This document shows, piece by piece, positions 25,743 through 35,198 of a DNA stretch of 64,000 nucleotides. Numbering within the stretch: the first letter of the stretch is position 1; each line of letters starts with the position of its first letter. Both the position numbers and the translations under genes were made by a program. The notes under the pieces were generated by a model. The model saw only the letters and a list, made by a program, of their open reading frames with translations, had not been told where the DNA came from and searched no databases. Origin of the DNA: an uncultured Clostridia bacterium (GTDB taxonomy: Bacteria; Bacillota; Clostridia; Oscillospirales; Ruminococcaceae); NCBI GenBank assembly GCA_947629335.1, contig CANRDI010000008.1, forward strand, positions 1-64,000, written 5' to 3'.

Positions 25743-28334
25743 ATGGAGAATACAACTGAAAAAATATCCCCTATGCTGAAACAATATATCGAGATAAAGT
25801 CAAACTATCCGAGATATATATTGTTTTTCCGACTTGGCGATTTCTATGAAATGTTTTTTGACGACGCGGTGACTGTTTCGCGCGAGCTTGAGCTTGTGCT
25901 TACGACGCGTTCGGGGTCGCCGATGTGCGGAGTGCCTTATCACAGCAGCGAGATATACATAAAACGCCTTATCGACAAGGGATTTAAAGTGGCTATATGT
26001 GAACAGCTCACCGATCCGAAAGCCTCGAAGGGTCTTGTAGAACGCGGCGTGATACGGCTGGTGACTGCGGGAACGGTAGTTGAATCTACCATGCTCTGCG
26101 AGGATAAAAACAACTATATCGCAAGCATTTTCGCCGAGGGCGACGGCATGGGAATAGTCTTTGCGGACATTTCTACGGGCGAATTGAATGTATATGAAAA
26201 ACACGGAAAAAACCGTGAGGCGGAGACGATCTCCGAGCTTTCGGGATTTTCACCCGTCGAGATATTGATAAATCAAGGACTTCTTGATTTCAAGGACATA
26301 AGCCGATTTATTTCCGAAAATCTGAAAACAAGCTCATGCGAGCTGTGCGACGACGAAAAGTTTGACAATTCGGATATTTCCGTGCTTACATCACAGTTTG
26401 AAAGCGAATGCACCGTAAATTCCCTCGGAATTGCGTCAATGCCGCTCGTACAAAAGGCAATGTGCGGGCTTTTCAGATATATCGGAGAAACATATAAACA
26501 GACCGTAAAAAGATTTACTTCCGTTTCGTCAGATGTTACAAACGGATTTATGGATCTGAGTTTTACTTCGCGCAGAAATCTCGAACTTTGCGAAACAATG
26601 CGCACAGGGGAAAAACGAGGTTCTCTTTTCTGGGTGCTCGATAAAACCGTTACGTCTATGGGCAGAAGAAAACTCCGCTCATGGATCGAACGTCCCCTGA
26701 CCGACCATGCGAAGATACTCGGACGGCTCGACGCAGTTGAAGAGCTTACGAAAAATTCGGCTGTGCTTTCGGATCTTCGGGAGGCGCTGAGAGACGTCTA
26801 CGACCTTGAAAGACTGATGTCGAGAATTGCATATAAAACCGCAAATCCGCGCGACATTTACACTATGGGGAAAACCCTTGCGGCTATCCCTGCCGTAAAG
26901 TCCGAGCTTGTCCTGCTTAGATCGCGCACGCTCAGAAGCCTGAACGACGAAATAAGCGAGATAACGGAAGCGGCGCGGCTTATTGAAAACTCTATATCTG
27001 ATGATCCGCCTGCGAATTTAAAAGACGGCGGCGTGATAAAAGACGGATTTAACGACGAGATCGACCGCCTGCGTTCGGTTTCGGGCGGAGCAGAGGATAT
27101 CCTGCGCGAAATAGAAGCGCGTGAGCGTGAGTCCACAGGCATACGCACCCTCAAAGTAGGTTATACACGCGTTTTCGGGTATTATATCGAGGTCTCAAAC
27201 AGCTTTAAGGACAAAGTTCCCGCGCATTATGTCAGAAAACAGACCCTTACAAACGGCGAGCGGTTTATAACCGACGAGCTGAAAAAAATAGAGGGCGAGA
27301 TACTCGGAGCAAACGAAAAGCTCTTGGCTTTAGAACAGTCGGTCTTTGCGGAGATACGCGATTTTATAGGTACAAAGCTCATAGAGATACAGCAGACCGC
27401 TTCGGCTCTGTCACAGGTAGACGCGCTTTGTTCTTTTGCTCAGGTCTCGCTTGAAAACGGATATGTAAAACCCGAAATAACGCTCGAAAACATAATAGAC
27501 ATAAAGGACGGACGACATCCCGTCGTAGAGAATATTCTTGTCGATAATCAGTTCACTCCGAATGACGTATGTCTTGACGGCTCGGACAGAAAGCTCCTTA
27601 TTATAACAGGACCGAATATGTCGGGAAAATCGACGTTTATGCGCCAGACAGCTATAATTGTGCTTATGGCACAGATGGGGTGTTTTGTTCCCGCAAGCTA
27701 TGCGAAGATAGGCGTAGTGGACAAGATATTTACGCGCGTAGGCGCTTCTGACGACTTGTCCGCGGGACAGTCTACGTTTATGGTCGAAATGAACGAGGTT
27801 TCCGAAATCCTCAAAAACGCCACAAAGAACAGCCTTGTCATTTTAGACGAGATAGGCAGAGGCACGTCCACTTTCGACGGCATTTCCATAGCAAAATCGG
27901 TCGCGGAATATATAGTCGGAAAAATCGGCGCGAAAACGCTTTTTGCTACGCATTATCACGAGCTTATCTCAATGGAAAAGGAATATAAAGGCGTAAAGAA
28001 TTTCAGCGTTGCAGTCACAAAGCGCGGCGACGACATAAAATTTCTGCATAAGATAATCGAAGGCGGTACCGACGACAGCTATGGAATAGAAGTGGCAAAG
28101 TTAGCGGGACTTCCCGCAAAGGTCGTCGAGCGCGCGAAACAAGAGCTTAAAGAACTTGAAATAAGCGGAAAGGTAAAGCTCGCCGAAGCCATAGAAAAAG
28201 GAAAAGAAAACCAGATAAACCTTGTCGCGGTAGAAGAACAGAACGCTCTCGCGCGGCTTCGCGCAGTTGATCTGAACACCCTTTCGCCTATGGACGCGCT
28301 TATGTTTTTAAAAGAACTTAAAGAAAGTCTTTGA
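25743..28334 (+). CDS. mutS: DNA mismatch repair protein MutS
   Basis: An 863-residue mismatch sensor. Residues 28-40 hold the mismatch-binding GDFYEMFF motif. The connector, lever and clamp domains follow. The ATPase has Walker A TGPNMSGKSTFMRQ (about 621-634), the signature DDLSAGQSTFMVEM, Walker B LVILDEIGRGTSTFDG and the switch ATHYHEL. The C-terminal helix-turn-helix for dimer formation is present. The length is normal for MutS1. mutL follows 35 bases later, so the two are co-transcribed. There is no MutH, as expected in this phylum. Confidence 0.97.
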   Translation: MENTTEKISPMLKQYIEIKSNYPRYILFFRLGDFYEMFFDDAVTVSRELELVLTTRSGSPMCGVPYHSSEIYIKRLIDKGFKVAICEQLTDPKASKGLVERGVIRLVTAGTVVESTMLCEDKNNYIASIFAEGDGMGIVFADISTGELNVYEKHGKNREAETISELSGFSPVEILINQGLLDFKDISRFISENLKTSSCELCDDEKFDNSDISVLTSQFESECTVNSLGIASMPLVQKAMCGLFRYIGETYKQTVKRFTSVSSDVTNGFMDLSFTSRRNLELCETMRTGEKRGSLFWVLDKTVTSMGRRKLRSWIERPLTDHAKILGRLDAVEELTKNSAVLSDLREALRDVYDLERLMSRIAYKTANPRDIYTMGKTLAAIPAVKSELVLLRSRTLRSLNDEISEITEAARLIENSISDDPPANLKDGGVIKDGFNDEIDRLRSVSGGAEDILREIEARERESTGIRTLKVGYTRVFGYYIEVSNSFKDKVPAHYVRKQTLTNGERFITDELKKIEGEILGANEKLLALEQSVFAEIRDFIGTKLIEIQQTASALSQVDALCSFAQVSLENGYVKPEITLENIIDIKDGRHPVVENILVDNQFTPNDVCLDGSDRKLLIITGPNMSGKSTFMRQTAIIVLMAQMGCFVPASYAKIGVVDKIFTRVGASDDLSAGQSTFMVEMNEVSEILKNATKNSLVILDEIGRGTSTFDGISIAKSVAEYIVGKIGAKTLFATHYHELISMEKEYKGVKNFSVAVTKRGDDIKFLHKIIEGGTDDSYGIEVAKLAGLPAKVVERAKQELKELEISGKVKLAEAIEKGKENQINLVAVEEQNALARLRAVDLNTLSPMDALMFLKELKESL

Positions 28335-28369
28335 ATAAAAGAGGCTGTGCAGAATGAAACGGAGAAAAA

Positions 28370-30337
28370 ATGCCTAAGATAAATCAGCTTGATAAAAGCG
28401 TTTATGAGCTTATTGCGGCGGGAGAAGTAATAGAACGTCCCTCGTCGGTAATAAAAGAACTGTGCGAAAATTCGATAGACGCGGGCGCGCATAACATCTG
28501 CATTGAGATAAAACGCGGAGGCATATCGTATATGCGCGTAACGGACGACGGCTGCGGCATATCATACGAGGATATGCCGCTGGCATTTATGCGCCATGCC
28601 ACAAGTAAGGTGCTGACGGCAGACGACTTGGAGAACATAAATACTTTGGGATTTCGCGGAGAAGCTCTTGCGTCGGTCTGCGCGGTGTCAAGGGTCGAAG
28701 CGATAAGCCGCAGAGCGGTGGACAAGCTCGGCGTTTCGTACAAAGCGGAAGGCGTTACGCCTGCTGAATACGAAAAAATAGGCTGTGCGGAGGGTACAAC
28801 GATAATTATCCGCGACCTTTTCTATAACACTCCCGCGCGCCTTAAATTCCTGAAAAAAGACGTTACTGAGGGCAATTATATCTCAAACGTCGTAGAAAAG
28901 CTCGCTCTGTCGCATCCCGATATTTCGTTCCGATTTATCCGCGAGGGCAGACAGGCGCTTCTTACTTCGGGCGACGGTAGCTTTTACAGCGCCATTCACG
29001 CCGTTTTCGGAAAGCAGTTTGCCGCGTCGATGATACCTGTTGAAAACGTATACAGAAATATCGGCGTAACCGGCTATGTCAGCTCGCCTCTGTTTACCAG
29101 AACAAACCGTACTATGCAAAACTTTTTCGTAAACGGAAGAAGCGTAAAAAGTCCTCTGTGCTGTGCGGCGCTTGAAGAAGCGTTTAAAAACAACATAATG
29201 GTCGGAAAATTTCCCGCGTGCGTTCTGTGCATAAATACCGCCCCTGCGCTTCTTGACGCAAACATTTCCCCCGCAAAGACCGAAGTCCGCTTTTCAAACG
29301 AAAAGGCGGTTTTCGACGCTGTTTATTTCGCGGTAAAGACCGCGCTCACGGGATATGACGAAAGCCGCGAAATAATATTGACGAGCAAAAAGAATGATGA
29401 CGGACCGACAACTGTGCAGATACCGACCGTAAAAGTTCCCGTCGGAAACGAGATATATGCTGTTGAACAGCCGAGACCCGCTCCGGACAGTTTTTTCAAA
29501 AAACAGACCGAAGAGATAAATGCCGTCCAGCCGACGCTTTCCGGAGAAGTGATAACGGAAAAAGAAACCGACGTTTCCGAAAATGACCGCGGGAATAACG
29601 ACAATTTGGAGGACATTTCCGCGCAGAATAATTCCGCGCCTCGGATAGTCCGCGAAATACAGCCTAATTTAAGCGGCTATTCATTCATAACAGAAAAATC
29701 GTTTGAAAAGCGCATAGCCGAAAATAACTCCGAGGAAAACACATCTTCCGCTCAACCCCCCGAAAAACCGAGCGATGTCCGTGTTATAGGCGAGCTTTTT
29801 AAGACATATATACTCTGCGAGAGCGGCGAATCGCTTTTGCTTATAGACAAACATGCCGCCCATGAGCGGATAAATTTCGAGAAGTTCAAGCGCGGAACGG
29901 ATATCCACGGACAACTTCTTATCGAGCCGCAGGAGGTATATCTGACCGCCGAGGAATTTGAGGCGGTAAAATGCTTTAAACAGCAGCTCGAAAACACTGG
30001 AGTCCTGATAAAACTGACAGACGAGGGAAAAGTGTTTGTAGAGGGCGTTCCCCAGTCGCTTGAAGGGTGCGATCCCGAAGACCTTCTGCAAAGCGTTGCA
30101 GAGATACTTGCTTCGGGAAACGACAATGCTTCGGGCGCGCTTTTTGACGACGTTCTGCATACTATGGCGTGCAAAGCGAGTATCCGCGCAAACGAAACGC
30201 AGAGCATAGCAGAGCTTACTTTCCTTGCAAAAGAGGTTCTCAGCAACAACGACATACGCTATTGTCCGCACGGCAGACCCGTTATCACACAGATCTCAAA
30301 ATCCCGTATAGAGCGGTATTTCGGCAGGATACAATAA
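28370..30337 (+). CDS. mutL: DNA mismatch repair protein MutL
   Basis: A 655-residue GHKL ATPase that couples MutS to strand removal. The N-terminal ATPase has IAAGEVIERPSSVIKELCEN, DDGCGI and the FRGEALASV lid. A variable linker rich in Glu, Asn and Pro spans about residues 350-470. The C-terminal domain has the endonuclease motif DKHAAHERINFE (DQHAxxERxxxE type) and the zinc-site CPHGRPV. It should therefore nick DNA itself, as expected in bacteria that lack MutH. The start is ATG 28370, with a weak GGAGAAAAA site. Confidence 0.97.
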   Translation: MPKINQLDKSVYELIAAGEVIERPSSVIKELCENSIDAGAHNICIEIKRGGISYMRVTDDGCGISYEDMPLAFMRHATSKVLTADDLENINTLGFRGEALASVCAVSRVEAISRRAVDKLGVSYKAEGVTPAEYEKIGCAEGTTIIIRDLFYNTPARLKFLKKDVTEGNYISNVVEKLALSHPDISFRFIREGRQALLTSGDGSFYSAIHAVFGKQFAASMIPVENVYRNIGVTGYVSSPLFTRTNRTMQNFFVNGRSVKSPLCCAALEEAFKNNIMVGKFPACVLCINTAPALLDANISPAKTEVRFSNEKAVFDAVYFAVKTALTGYDESREIILTSKKNDDGPTTVQIPTVKVPVGNEIYAVEQPRPAPDSFFKKQTEEINAVQPTLSGEVITEKETDVSENDRGNNDNLEDISAQNNSAPRIVREIQPNLSGYSFITEKSFEKRIAENNSEENTSSAQPPEKPSDVRVIGELFKTYILCESGESLLLIDKHAAHERINFEKFKRGTDIHGQLLIEPQEVYLTAEEFEAVKCFKQQLENTGVLIKLTDEGKVFVEGVPQSLEGCDPEDLLQSVAEILASGNDNASGALFDDVLHTMACKASIRANETQSIAELTFLAKEVLSNNDIRYCPHGRPVITQISKSRIERYFGRIQ

Positions 30338-30340
30338 AAT

Positions 30341-30433
30341 CAGACTGTTGATTAATCCACATCTGCATCTGCATCATCAGCGTTATGCGATACGCACATA
30401 ACGAATGTATATCGGGGCTATCTCAACAGCCTG
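30341..30433. repeat. Inverted-repeat element between mutL and miaA
   Basis: CAGACTGTTGA at 30341 and TCAACAGCCTG ending at 30433 are inverted copies with one mismatch. The inside contains GCGTTATGCG (30380-30389), which is also found in the element upstream of lspA. There is no coding capacity. Confidence 0.55.
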
Positions 30434-30505
30434 AGTTTCAACTTTAAATACATATACAAGCTGTAAAATCTTTGCTCACGGCAACTTCGGAAAGGACGGT
30501 CTTTT

Positions 30506-31462
30506 TTGAATACGATCATTGTCATCTGCGGTCCGACCGCTTCAGGAAAGACTGCGCTTTCGGTCGAACTTGCGAAAATATACGGCGGCGAGATAATTTC
30601 CGCCGACAGTATGCAGATATATACCGATATGGACATTGCCTCGGCAAAGGCTTCTCCCGAAGAACAGCAGGGAATACCTCACCACCTTATGAATTTTTTA
30701 GACCCTTCCGAAAGTTTTTCCGTTGCGGATTATGTAAAACTTTGCAAAGAAAAATGCGGCGAGATATTCGCGCGTGGAAATATCCCGATAATATGCGGCG
30801 GAACGGGACTTTATATAAGCTCGTTTGTCGATAATCTTACATTTGACGAATGCAAACAAGACCCCGAATATCGTGAGGAAATGCGGAAATATGCCGAAGA
30901 AAACGGAGCGGCGGCTCTTTTGGAAAAGCTCCGCGAGGTCGATCCCGAAACCGCCGGCATGCTCCATGAAAACAATATCGGACGGATTATCCGCGCTCTT
31001 GAAGTATATAAGACCACGGGACATACTATTTCCGAGTCAAAAAGAAACTCGCGCAAAGAGCCTTCGCCGTATAAATTTATAATGATAACTCTCGATTTCG
31101 CCGACCGTGAACAGCTTAAAGAACGCATAAACAGACGTGTTGACGAGATGATCGAGCGCGGGCTTTTAAATGAAGCCAAAGAATGTTTCGCGCAGAAAAA
31201 CCGCCCTACCGCCGCTCAGGCTATCGGCATAAAAGAGCTTTATCCATATCTCTGCGGCGAAAAAACGCTCGAAGAGTGTGTTGAAGAGCTTAAACTGCGC
31301 ACAAGACAGTATGCCAAAAGACAATTGACATGGTTCAGGCGCGGCGGGAAAATGAACAGACTTGTTATAGAAAAAAACGACGGACTTTGTGAAATTTTAT
31401 CCAAAGCGCGGCGTATAATTGACGATAATTTACAAATTATGGAAAATAGCAGGCAAAATTAA
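30506..31462 (+). CDS. miaA: tRNA dimethylallyltransferase
   Basis: A 318-residue enzyme that transfers dimethylallyl to A37 of tRNAs, producing the substrate of MiaB. Walker A is CGPTASGKTALSVELA (about residues 8-23), followed by ISADSMQIYTDMDIASAK, GGTGLYI and RQYAKRQLTWFRR near the C-terminus, all diagnostic. It starts at TTG 30506, with AAGGA upstream. An ATG start is not available near the conserved N-terminus. The mutL-miaA-hfq order is ancient and shared with many bacteria. Confidence 0.96.
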   Translation: MNTIIVICGPTASGKTALSVELAKIYGGEIISADSMQIYTDMDIASAKASPEEQQGIPHHLMNFLDPSESFSVADYVKLCKEKCGEIFARGNIPIICGGTGLYISSFVDNLTFDECKQDPEYREEMRKYAEENGAAALLEKLREVDPETAGMLHENNIGRIIRALEVYKTTGHTISESKRNSRKEPSPYKFIMITLDFADREQLKERINRRVDEMIERGLLNEAKECFAQKNRPTAAQAIGIKELYPYLCGEKTLEECVEELKLRTRQYAKRQLTWFRRGGKMNRLVIEKNDGLCEILSKARRIIDDNLQIMENSRQN

Positions 31463-31544
31463 ATAAATTTTTTAAATTTTGTTGCATTTTTATTAAAAAA
31501 ACTCTAAAAATTATAAAAAAAGTATAGCATTTTTTGAAAGAATA

Positions 31545-31553
31545 TGTTATACT
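31545..31553 (+). promoter_or_regulatory. Extended -10 promoter of hfq
   Basis: TGTTATACT is an extended -10 (TGn plus TATACT) in an AT-rich stretch that has no good -35 box. A leader of about 100 bases would follow, containing GTTCG/CGGAC-type short hairpins. Confidence 0.5.
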
Positions 31554-31657
31554 GTATCTATATAGTTGGGGAGTGTTCGTTTTTTTCGGACATTTCGGAC
31601 GTTATGCCCGACGAAACGCAAAAACGCTTTCAATACAGAGAGAAAAGGTGATTTATT

Positions 31658-31903
31658 ATGGCAAAGGACATCAATTTACAGGACGTTTTTCTTAATCAGG
31701 CGCGTAAGGATAAGATACCCGTTACAATCTACATTACGAACGGTTTCCAGTTCAAGGGCATTGTAAAGGGATTTGATAACTATACCGTCATTCTCGATAC
31801 GGACGGAAAGCAAAACCTTATTTATAAACACGCTATTTCTACAATTACGCCGTTCAAGGCTGTTTCTATACTCGACGCTTATGAAAAGAGCGCGGAAGAA
31901 TAA
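31658..31903 (+). CDS. hfq: RNA chaperone Hfq
   Basis: An 81-residue Sm-like protein that forms a hexamer and pairs small RNAs with mRNAs. Motif Sm1 is in [20 protein letters not shown] and Sm2 in KHAISTITP (YKHA in place of the usual YKHAIS of the family, conserved). The N-terminal [11 protein letters not shown] contains the expected Gln on the proximal face. The C-terminus is short, as in Gram-positive Hfq. AGAAAAGGTG is a good ribosome binding site. The gene starts a new operon running into division genes. Confidence 0.97.
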   Translation: MAKDINLQDVFLNQARKDKIPVTIYITNGFQFKGIVKGFDNYTVILDTDGKQNLIYKHAISTITPFKAVSILDAYEKSAEE

Positions 31904-31934
31904 GACACTTTTCTGACGGGAAGGTGAGCTTTTA

Positions 31935-33149
31935 GTGAATTCTGCTTGGACGCGAGCGGTAGTGATAATTGTTTCTGCGTTTATCATACTCATTGCATTG
32001 GGACAGATTTTCTTTGTCGGGCGAAGCTCGGTAAAGACCGAGACCGCTTTCAGTTATAATTTCGACGAGGAGATACCGTTTGTCGGGGTGTTTTTGCGCG
32101 ACGAAACTATTGTCACGGACAATAGAACGGGCGTTTTGTCTTATGTGTATGACGACGGGATAAAAGTGGGAAAAAGTACCATTGTCGCAAGGCGCTATAA
32201 AAACGACGGAGATATTACGAAAAAGCGCGAGATAGAAAAGCTCGAAAAGCAGATCGAAATGCTTGAAAGCGCTGAAGAACTTTTGGGAACGGATAATTCC
32301 CAGCTTGAGGCGATTTCTGCGCAGATAAACGAGAGCCATTCTTCTATTATCGACAGCATTTCCGAGGGCGATTTCGAGAAAGCGTCCGAATATCGGAACA
32401 ATCTCTTGTGCGCAATGTGCAAGCGCGAGATAACCTTAAAAGAAAGCGACGGCTATTCCGAAAAAAAACAGGCGCTTAATCAGAGAATATCCGAGCTTAA
32501 CGCGCTTCTTTCGGGCGGATTTTATGATGTTTATGCCGGCGGAACGGGCTATTTTGTGAGCAGTATCGACGGTTATGAGGGAGAATTCGGCTTTTCCGAT
32601 ATCGATAAGCTGACCGAAGATAAAATAAACGAGGTCATCGCAAAGCCCGAAAAGTCGGCGCAGAACTCGTCGGTGATAGGAAAGCTCGTTTCCGATTATC
32701 GCTGGAGAGCGGCGGCGGTCATTGATATGGGCAATATGTTCGGCATCAGCACAAACAGCGATGTGGTCGTTCGTATAGGTTCAAGCTCCAGAATGGTGAA
32801 GGCAAGGGTCGTTTCCGTTAAAAAATGCTCGGATAATAAGGCAATTTACGTTTTTGAGTGCGACGATCTTATGGCAGAGGCGCTGGCTTCAAGAACTGCG
32901 AGTTTCAATCTCGTTCTGAAAAGCTACGGCGGACTTCGCGTTTCACGAAATGCTCTGCGTGAAAACGAAAATGGCGAGATCGGAGTTTATATTGAACGCG
33001 ACAATAGACTGTTGTTCAAGAAAATCAACGTTGAATACTGGGGCGAAGATTATGTCATCTGCACACAAGAGGCAGGCGAGGAATATCTGAAGCTCTACGA
33101 CAGCGTTGTCGTCGAAGGCAAGGATCTGTATGATGGAAAGGTTGTATGA
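31935..33149 (+). CDS. HlyD-like membrane-anchored protein in the division gene cluster
   Basis: A 404-residue protein with one N-terminal membrane helix (about residues 7-29), a lipoyl-like half domain, a coiled-coil hairpin (about 93-175, KKREIEKLEKQIEML) and then a beta-barrel type region, an arrangement like HlyD membrane-fusion proteins. No transporter partner is nearby. It occupies the slot just before yggS-sepF-ylmH-divIVA. A link to cell division or envelope assembly is an inference from position. It starts at GTG 31935, with GGAAGGTGAG upstream. The yggS gene begins within its last 20 bases. Confidence 0.65.
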   Translation: MNSAWTRAVVIIVSAFIILIALGQIFFVGRSSVKTETAFSYNFDEEIPFVGVFLRDETIVTDNRTGVLSYVYDDGIKVGKSTIVARRYKNDGDITKKREIEKLEKQIEMLESAEELLGTDNSQLEAISAQINESHSSIIDSISEGDFEKASEYRNNLLCAMCKREITLKESDGYSEKKQALNQRISELNALLSGGFYDVYAGGTGYFVSSIDGYEGEFGFSDIDKLTEDKINEVIAKPEKSAQNSSVIGKLVSDYRWRAAAVIDMGNMFGISTNSDVVVRIGSSSRMVKARVVSVKKCSDNKAIYVFECDDLMAEALASRTASFNLVLKSYGGLRVSRNALRENENGEIGVYIERDNRLLFKKINVEYWGEDYVICTQEAGEEYLKLYDSVVVEGKDLYDGKVV

Positions 33150-33837
33150 AGCAGATTTCCCCGATATTCGAGAAAATTATCGGGTGATATGTGAAAATGT
33201 AGATAACGCAATGTCGCTGGCAAAGCGCTGCGACAAAGTAAAGATAATGGCGGTCACTAAGACCGTGCCGCCCGAAAGGGTAAACTTCGCGGTGGGGCTG
33301 GGGATAGAACTGCTCGGCGAAAACCGCGTGCAGGAATACCTTGAAAAGCGGGAGAGTTATGCTCCCGCAGAGGTTCATTTTATCGGCGGACTTCAAACAA
33401 ACAAGGTAAAGTACATTATTGATAAGGTTTCAATGATCCATTCTGTGGACAGTTTTCATCTGGCGGAAGAAATTGACCGCCGCGCAAAACAGCACGGAAT
33501 GACCATGGATATACTCGCCGAGATAAATATAGGCGAAGAAGAAACAAAAGGCGGGGTCTCTGCGGACAAGGCAAAAAGCCTTTGCGGGGAGATCTCAAAC
33601 CTCGAAAACCTCAGGCTCAGAGGGCTTATGGCAATTCCGCCCGCGGGCTGTGGAGAAGAGGTCTTTGCTCGTATGCAGGAGCTTTTTGAAAATATAAAAG
33701 CGAACTGCAAAGGGGGACTGTTTGATACGCTTTCGATGGGAATGTCGGGGGATTATCAGGCGGCGATAAAATATGGGGCTACCGTTGTCCGGATTGGTTC
33801 AGCGCTCTTCGGACAAAGGCAATACAATAACAAATAA
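33130..33837 (+). CDS. YggS/PLPBP family pyridoxal phosphate-binding protein
   Basis: A 235-residue single-domain PLP protein for vitamin B6 and amino acid balance. The PLP lysine is in KIMAVTKTVPPE (about residue 40), and the family segments GENRVQEYLEK, VHFIGGLQTNKVKYI and SMGMSGDYQAAIKYGATVVRIGSALFG are present. I choose ATG 33130, with CAAGGATC upstream. A GTG at 33106 also reads in frame. The gene overlaps the previous one and is followed by sepF, as in Gram-positive division clusters, where the homologue is ylmE. Confidence 0.93.
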   Translation: MMERLYEADFPDIRENYRVICENVDNAMSLAKRCDKVKIMAVTKTVPPERVNFAVGLGIELLGENRVQEYLEKRESYAPAEVHFIGGLQTNKVKYIIDKVSMIHSVDSFHLAEEIDRRAKQHGMTMDILAEINIGEEETKGGVSADKAKSLCGEISNLENLRLRGLMAIPPAGCGEEVFARMQELFENIKANCKGGLFDTLSMGMSGDYQAAIKYGATVVRIGSALFGQRQYNNK

Positions 33838-33853
33838 TTGGGAGGAAATCAAA

Positions 33854-34303
33854 ATGGCAGGTTTTTTAAGAAATTTGTTCGGGACGGCGGACGACAGCGA
33901 AGGATTTGTAGACTATGAAAGCGAGTCTTATGATACCTCGTCGAGCGCAGTCACAAACGAAGAGGCTGGCTATTCTTCGGGATACAGCGAGCCAAAGTCA
34001 TATTCGAGCAGTTCTTCAGGCTCAAAATTCGTAAACATAGGCACAGGAAGCGCATCTCCTACAAAGATCAAGATCTTAAAGCCAAAGAGCTATGAAGAAG
34101 TGATCGAAGTTGCGGTTGACCTTATCCGTGAGGGAACGACCATATTTATAAACCTTAACGGACTTTCAAACGACATCTGCATAAGAATAGTTGACTTTAT
34201 GACGGGTGTTACGGCGGCTTTCCAGGGGGATATCAAAAAGGTAGACGCATATTGTTATGCGGCGGCGCCGAAGAATGTTGATCTTATTGACAGTATCGAC
34301 TGA
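33854..34303 (+). CDS. sepF: Cell division protein SepF
   Basis: A 149-residue protein that tethers FtsZ to the membrane. The N-terminal amphipathic helix MAGFLRNLFG is the membrane anchor. An acidic, Ser/Tyr-rich linker (residues 12-60) is followed by the conserved core KILKPKSYEEV, LIREGTTIFINLNGL and RIVDFMTGVTAAFQGDI. The start is ATG 33854, with GGAGGAAAT. A longer reading from 33773 lies within yggS and lacks the anchor at its start. It lies between yggS and ylmH, as in Bacillus. Confidence 0.96.
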   Translation: MAGFLRNLFGTADDSEGFVDYESESYDTSSSAVTNEEAGYSSGYSEPKSYSSSSSGSKFVNIGTGSASPTKIKILKPKSYEEVIEVAVDLIREGTTIFINLNGLSNDICIRIVDFMTGVTAAFQGDIKKVDAYCYAAAPKNVDLIDSID

Positions 34304-34306
34304 TTT

Positions 34307-35077
34307 ATGCCGCTTGATCTGACAGAAGACGAGCGTTATCTGTCCGCGCATATCTGTGATTTGCTTAGACGCAGTTTTAGGACAGGAGTGCCGCAGTTTT
34401 CGGCATTTCTGAATGAAAGAGAAGCAGCTATAGCAGTACAAACGGCGCGGACAGAGAACGTAATTCCTGTGTTTTTCGGGGGATATGAAGGCGCGGTGAG
34501 AACGGTCTGCGGCTTTTTTGAGGGGACATTCGGCGAGGATTTTGCCGAAGAAGCCAAAAACGAGCTGTTTCCGATAAGCGCTGTGTCATTTTCTTACCGT
34601 GAGCGCGACAGGCTTTCACACCGCGATTTTTTGGGGGCAATTATGTCCCTGGGGATAAAGCGGGAAACAGTGGGGGATATTGTCGTGTCGGACGGAGAGG
34701 CGGCGGTTTTCTGCCTTGACGCGGAGGCAGAGCTTATCCGCGGGATAACAAAGATCGGAAATGCAGGGGTCTGCGCTGAGGACGGACTGAAAAAACCGAT
34801 AGAAAAGCCGAAAACAGTAAATTTTATCGCAAGCGTTCCGTCAATGCGGCTTGACTGTATAGTGGGGGCTTGTGCAAACATTTCAAGGGAAAGATCCGCC
34901 ACGCTCGTTAAAAGCGGGCTTGTGACTGCGGATTTTTCGGTGTGTCTTGAGGTAAGTAAAATAGTTGCGGAAAATTCTGTACTCTCGCTCAGAGGGTACG
35001 GAAAATTTAAAGTGTCGAAAATTGTCGGGACGTCAAAGAAAGGACGTCTGCGCGTCGAGATCGAAAAGTATGTATAA
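34307..35077 (+). CDS. YlmH family S4-domain RNA-binding protein
   Basis: A 256-residue protein with an N-terminal YlmH-type domain (SHRDFLGAIMSLGIKRETVGDI is typical) and a C-terminal S4 domain that ends GKFKVSKIVGTSKKGRLRVEIEKYV in part. YlmH binds stalled 50S-peptidyl-tRNA and takes part in rescue of nascent chains, and it is also linked to division by position. It starts three bases after the sepF stop. A perfect 18-base inverted repeat follows directly. Confidence 0.9.
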   Translation: MPLDLTEDERYLSAHICDLLRRSFRTGVPQFSAFLNEREAAIAVQTARTENVIPVFFGGYEGAVRTVCGFFEGTFGEDFAEEAKNELFPISAVSFSYRERDRLSHRDFLGAIMSLGIKRETVGDIVVSDGEAAVFCLDAEAELIRGITKIGNAGVCAEDGLKKPIEKPKTVNFIASVPSMRLDCIVGACANISRERSATLVKSGLVTADFSVCLEVSKIVAENSVLSLRGYGKFKVSKIVGTSKKGRLRVEIEKYV

Positions 35078-35078
35078 T

Positions 35079-35130
35079 CTGTTCTCATAGGAATTGAAGG
35101 CAGAGATGGCTGCAATTCCTATGAGAACAG
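35079..35130 (+). repeat. Perfect 18-base inverted repeat between ylmH and divIVA
   Basis: CTGTTCTCATAGGAATTG (35079-35096) and its exact reverse complement (35113-35130) enclose a 16-base loop. No T run follows, so it is not a typical terminator. It starts two bases after the ylmH stop codon and may stabilise the mRNA 3' end. Confidence 0.75.
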
Positions 35131-35151
35131 GACGGATGATACCGGAATGTT

Positions 35152-35181
35152 TTGATAAAAAACGCATAAAGCGCGGATAAT
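35152..35181 (+). promoter_or_regulatory. Candidate promoter of divIVA
   Basis: TTGATA (35152-35157), an 18-base spacer and GATAAT (35176-35181). The leader would be short, about 10 bases, running into the ribosome binding site GGAAGGAAG. Confidence 0.45.
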
Positions 35182-35198
35182 ATGGAAGGAAGAATTTA

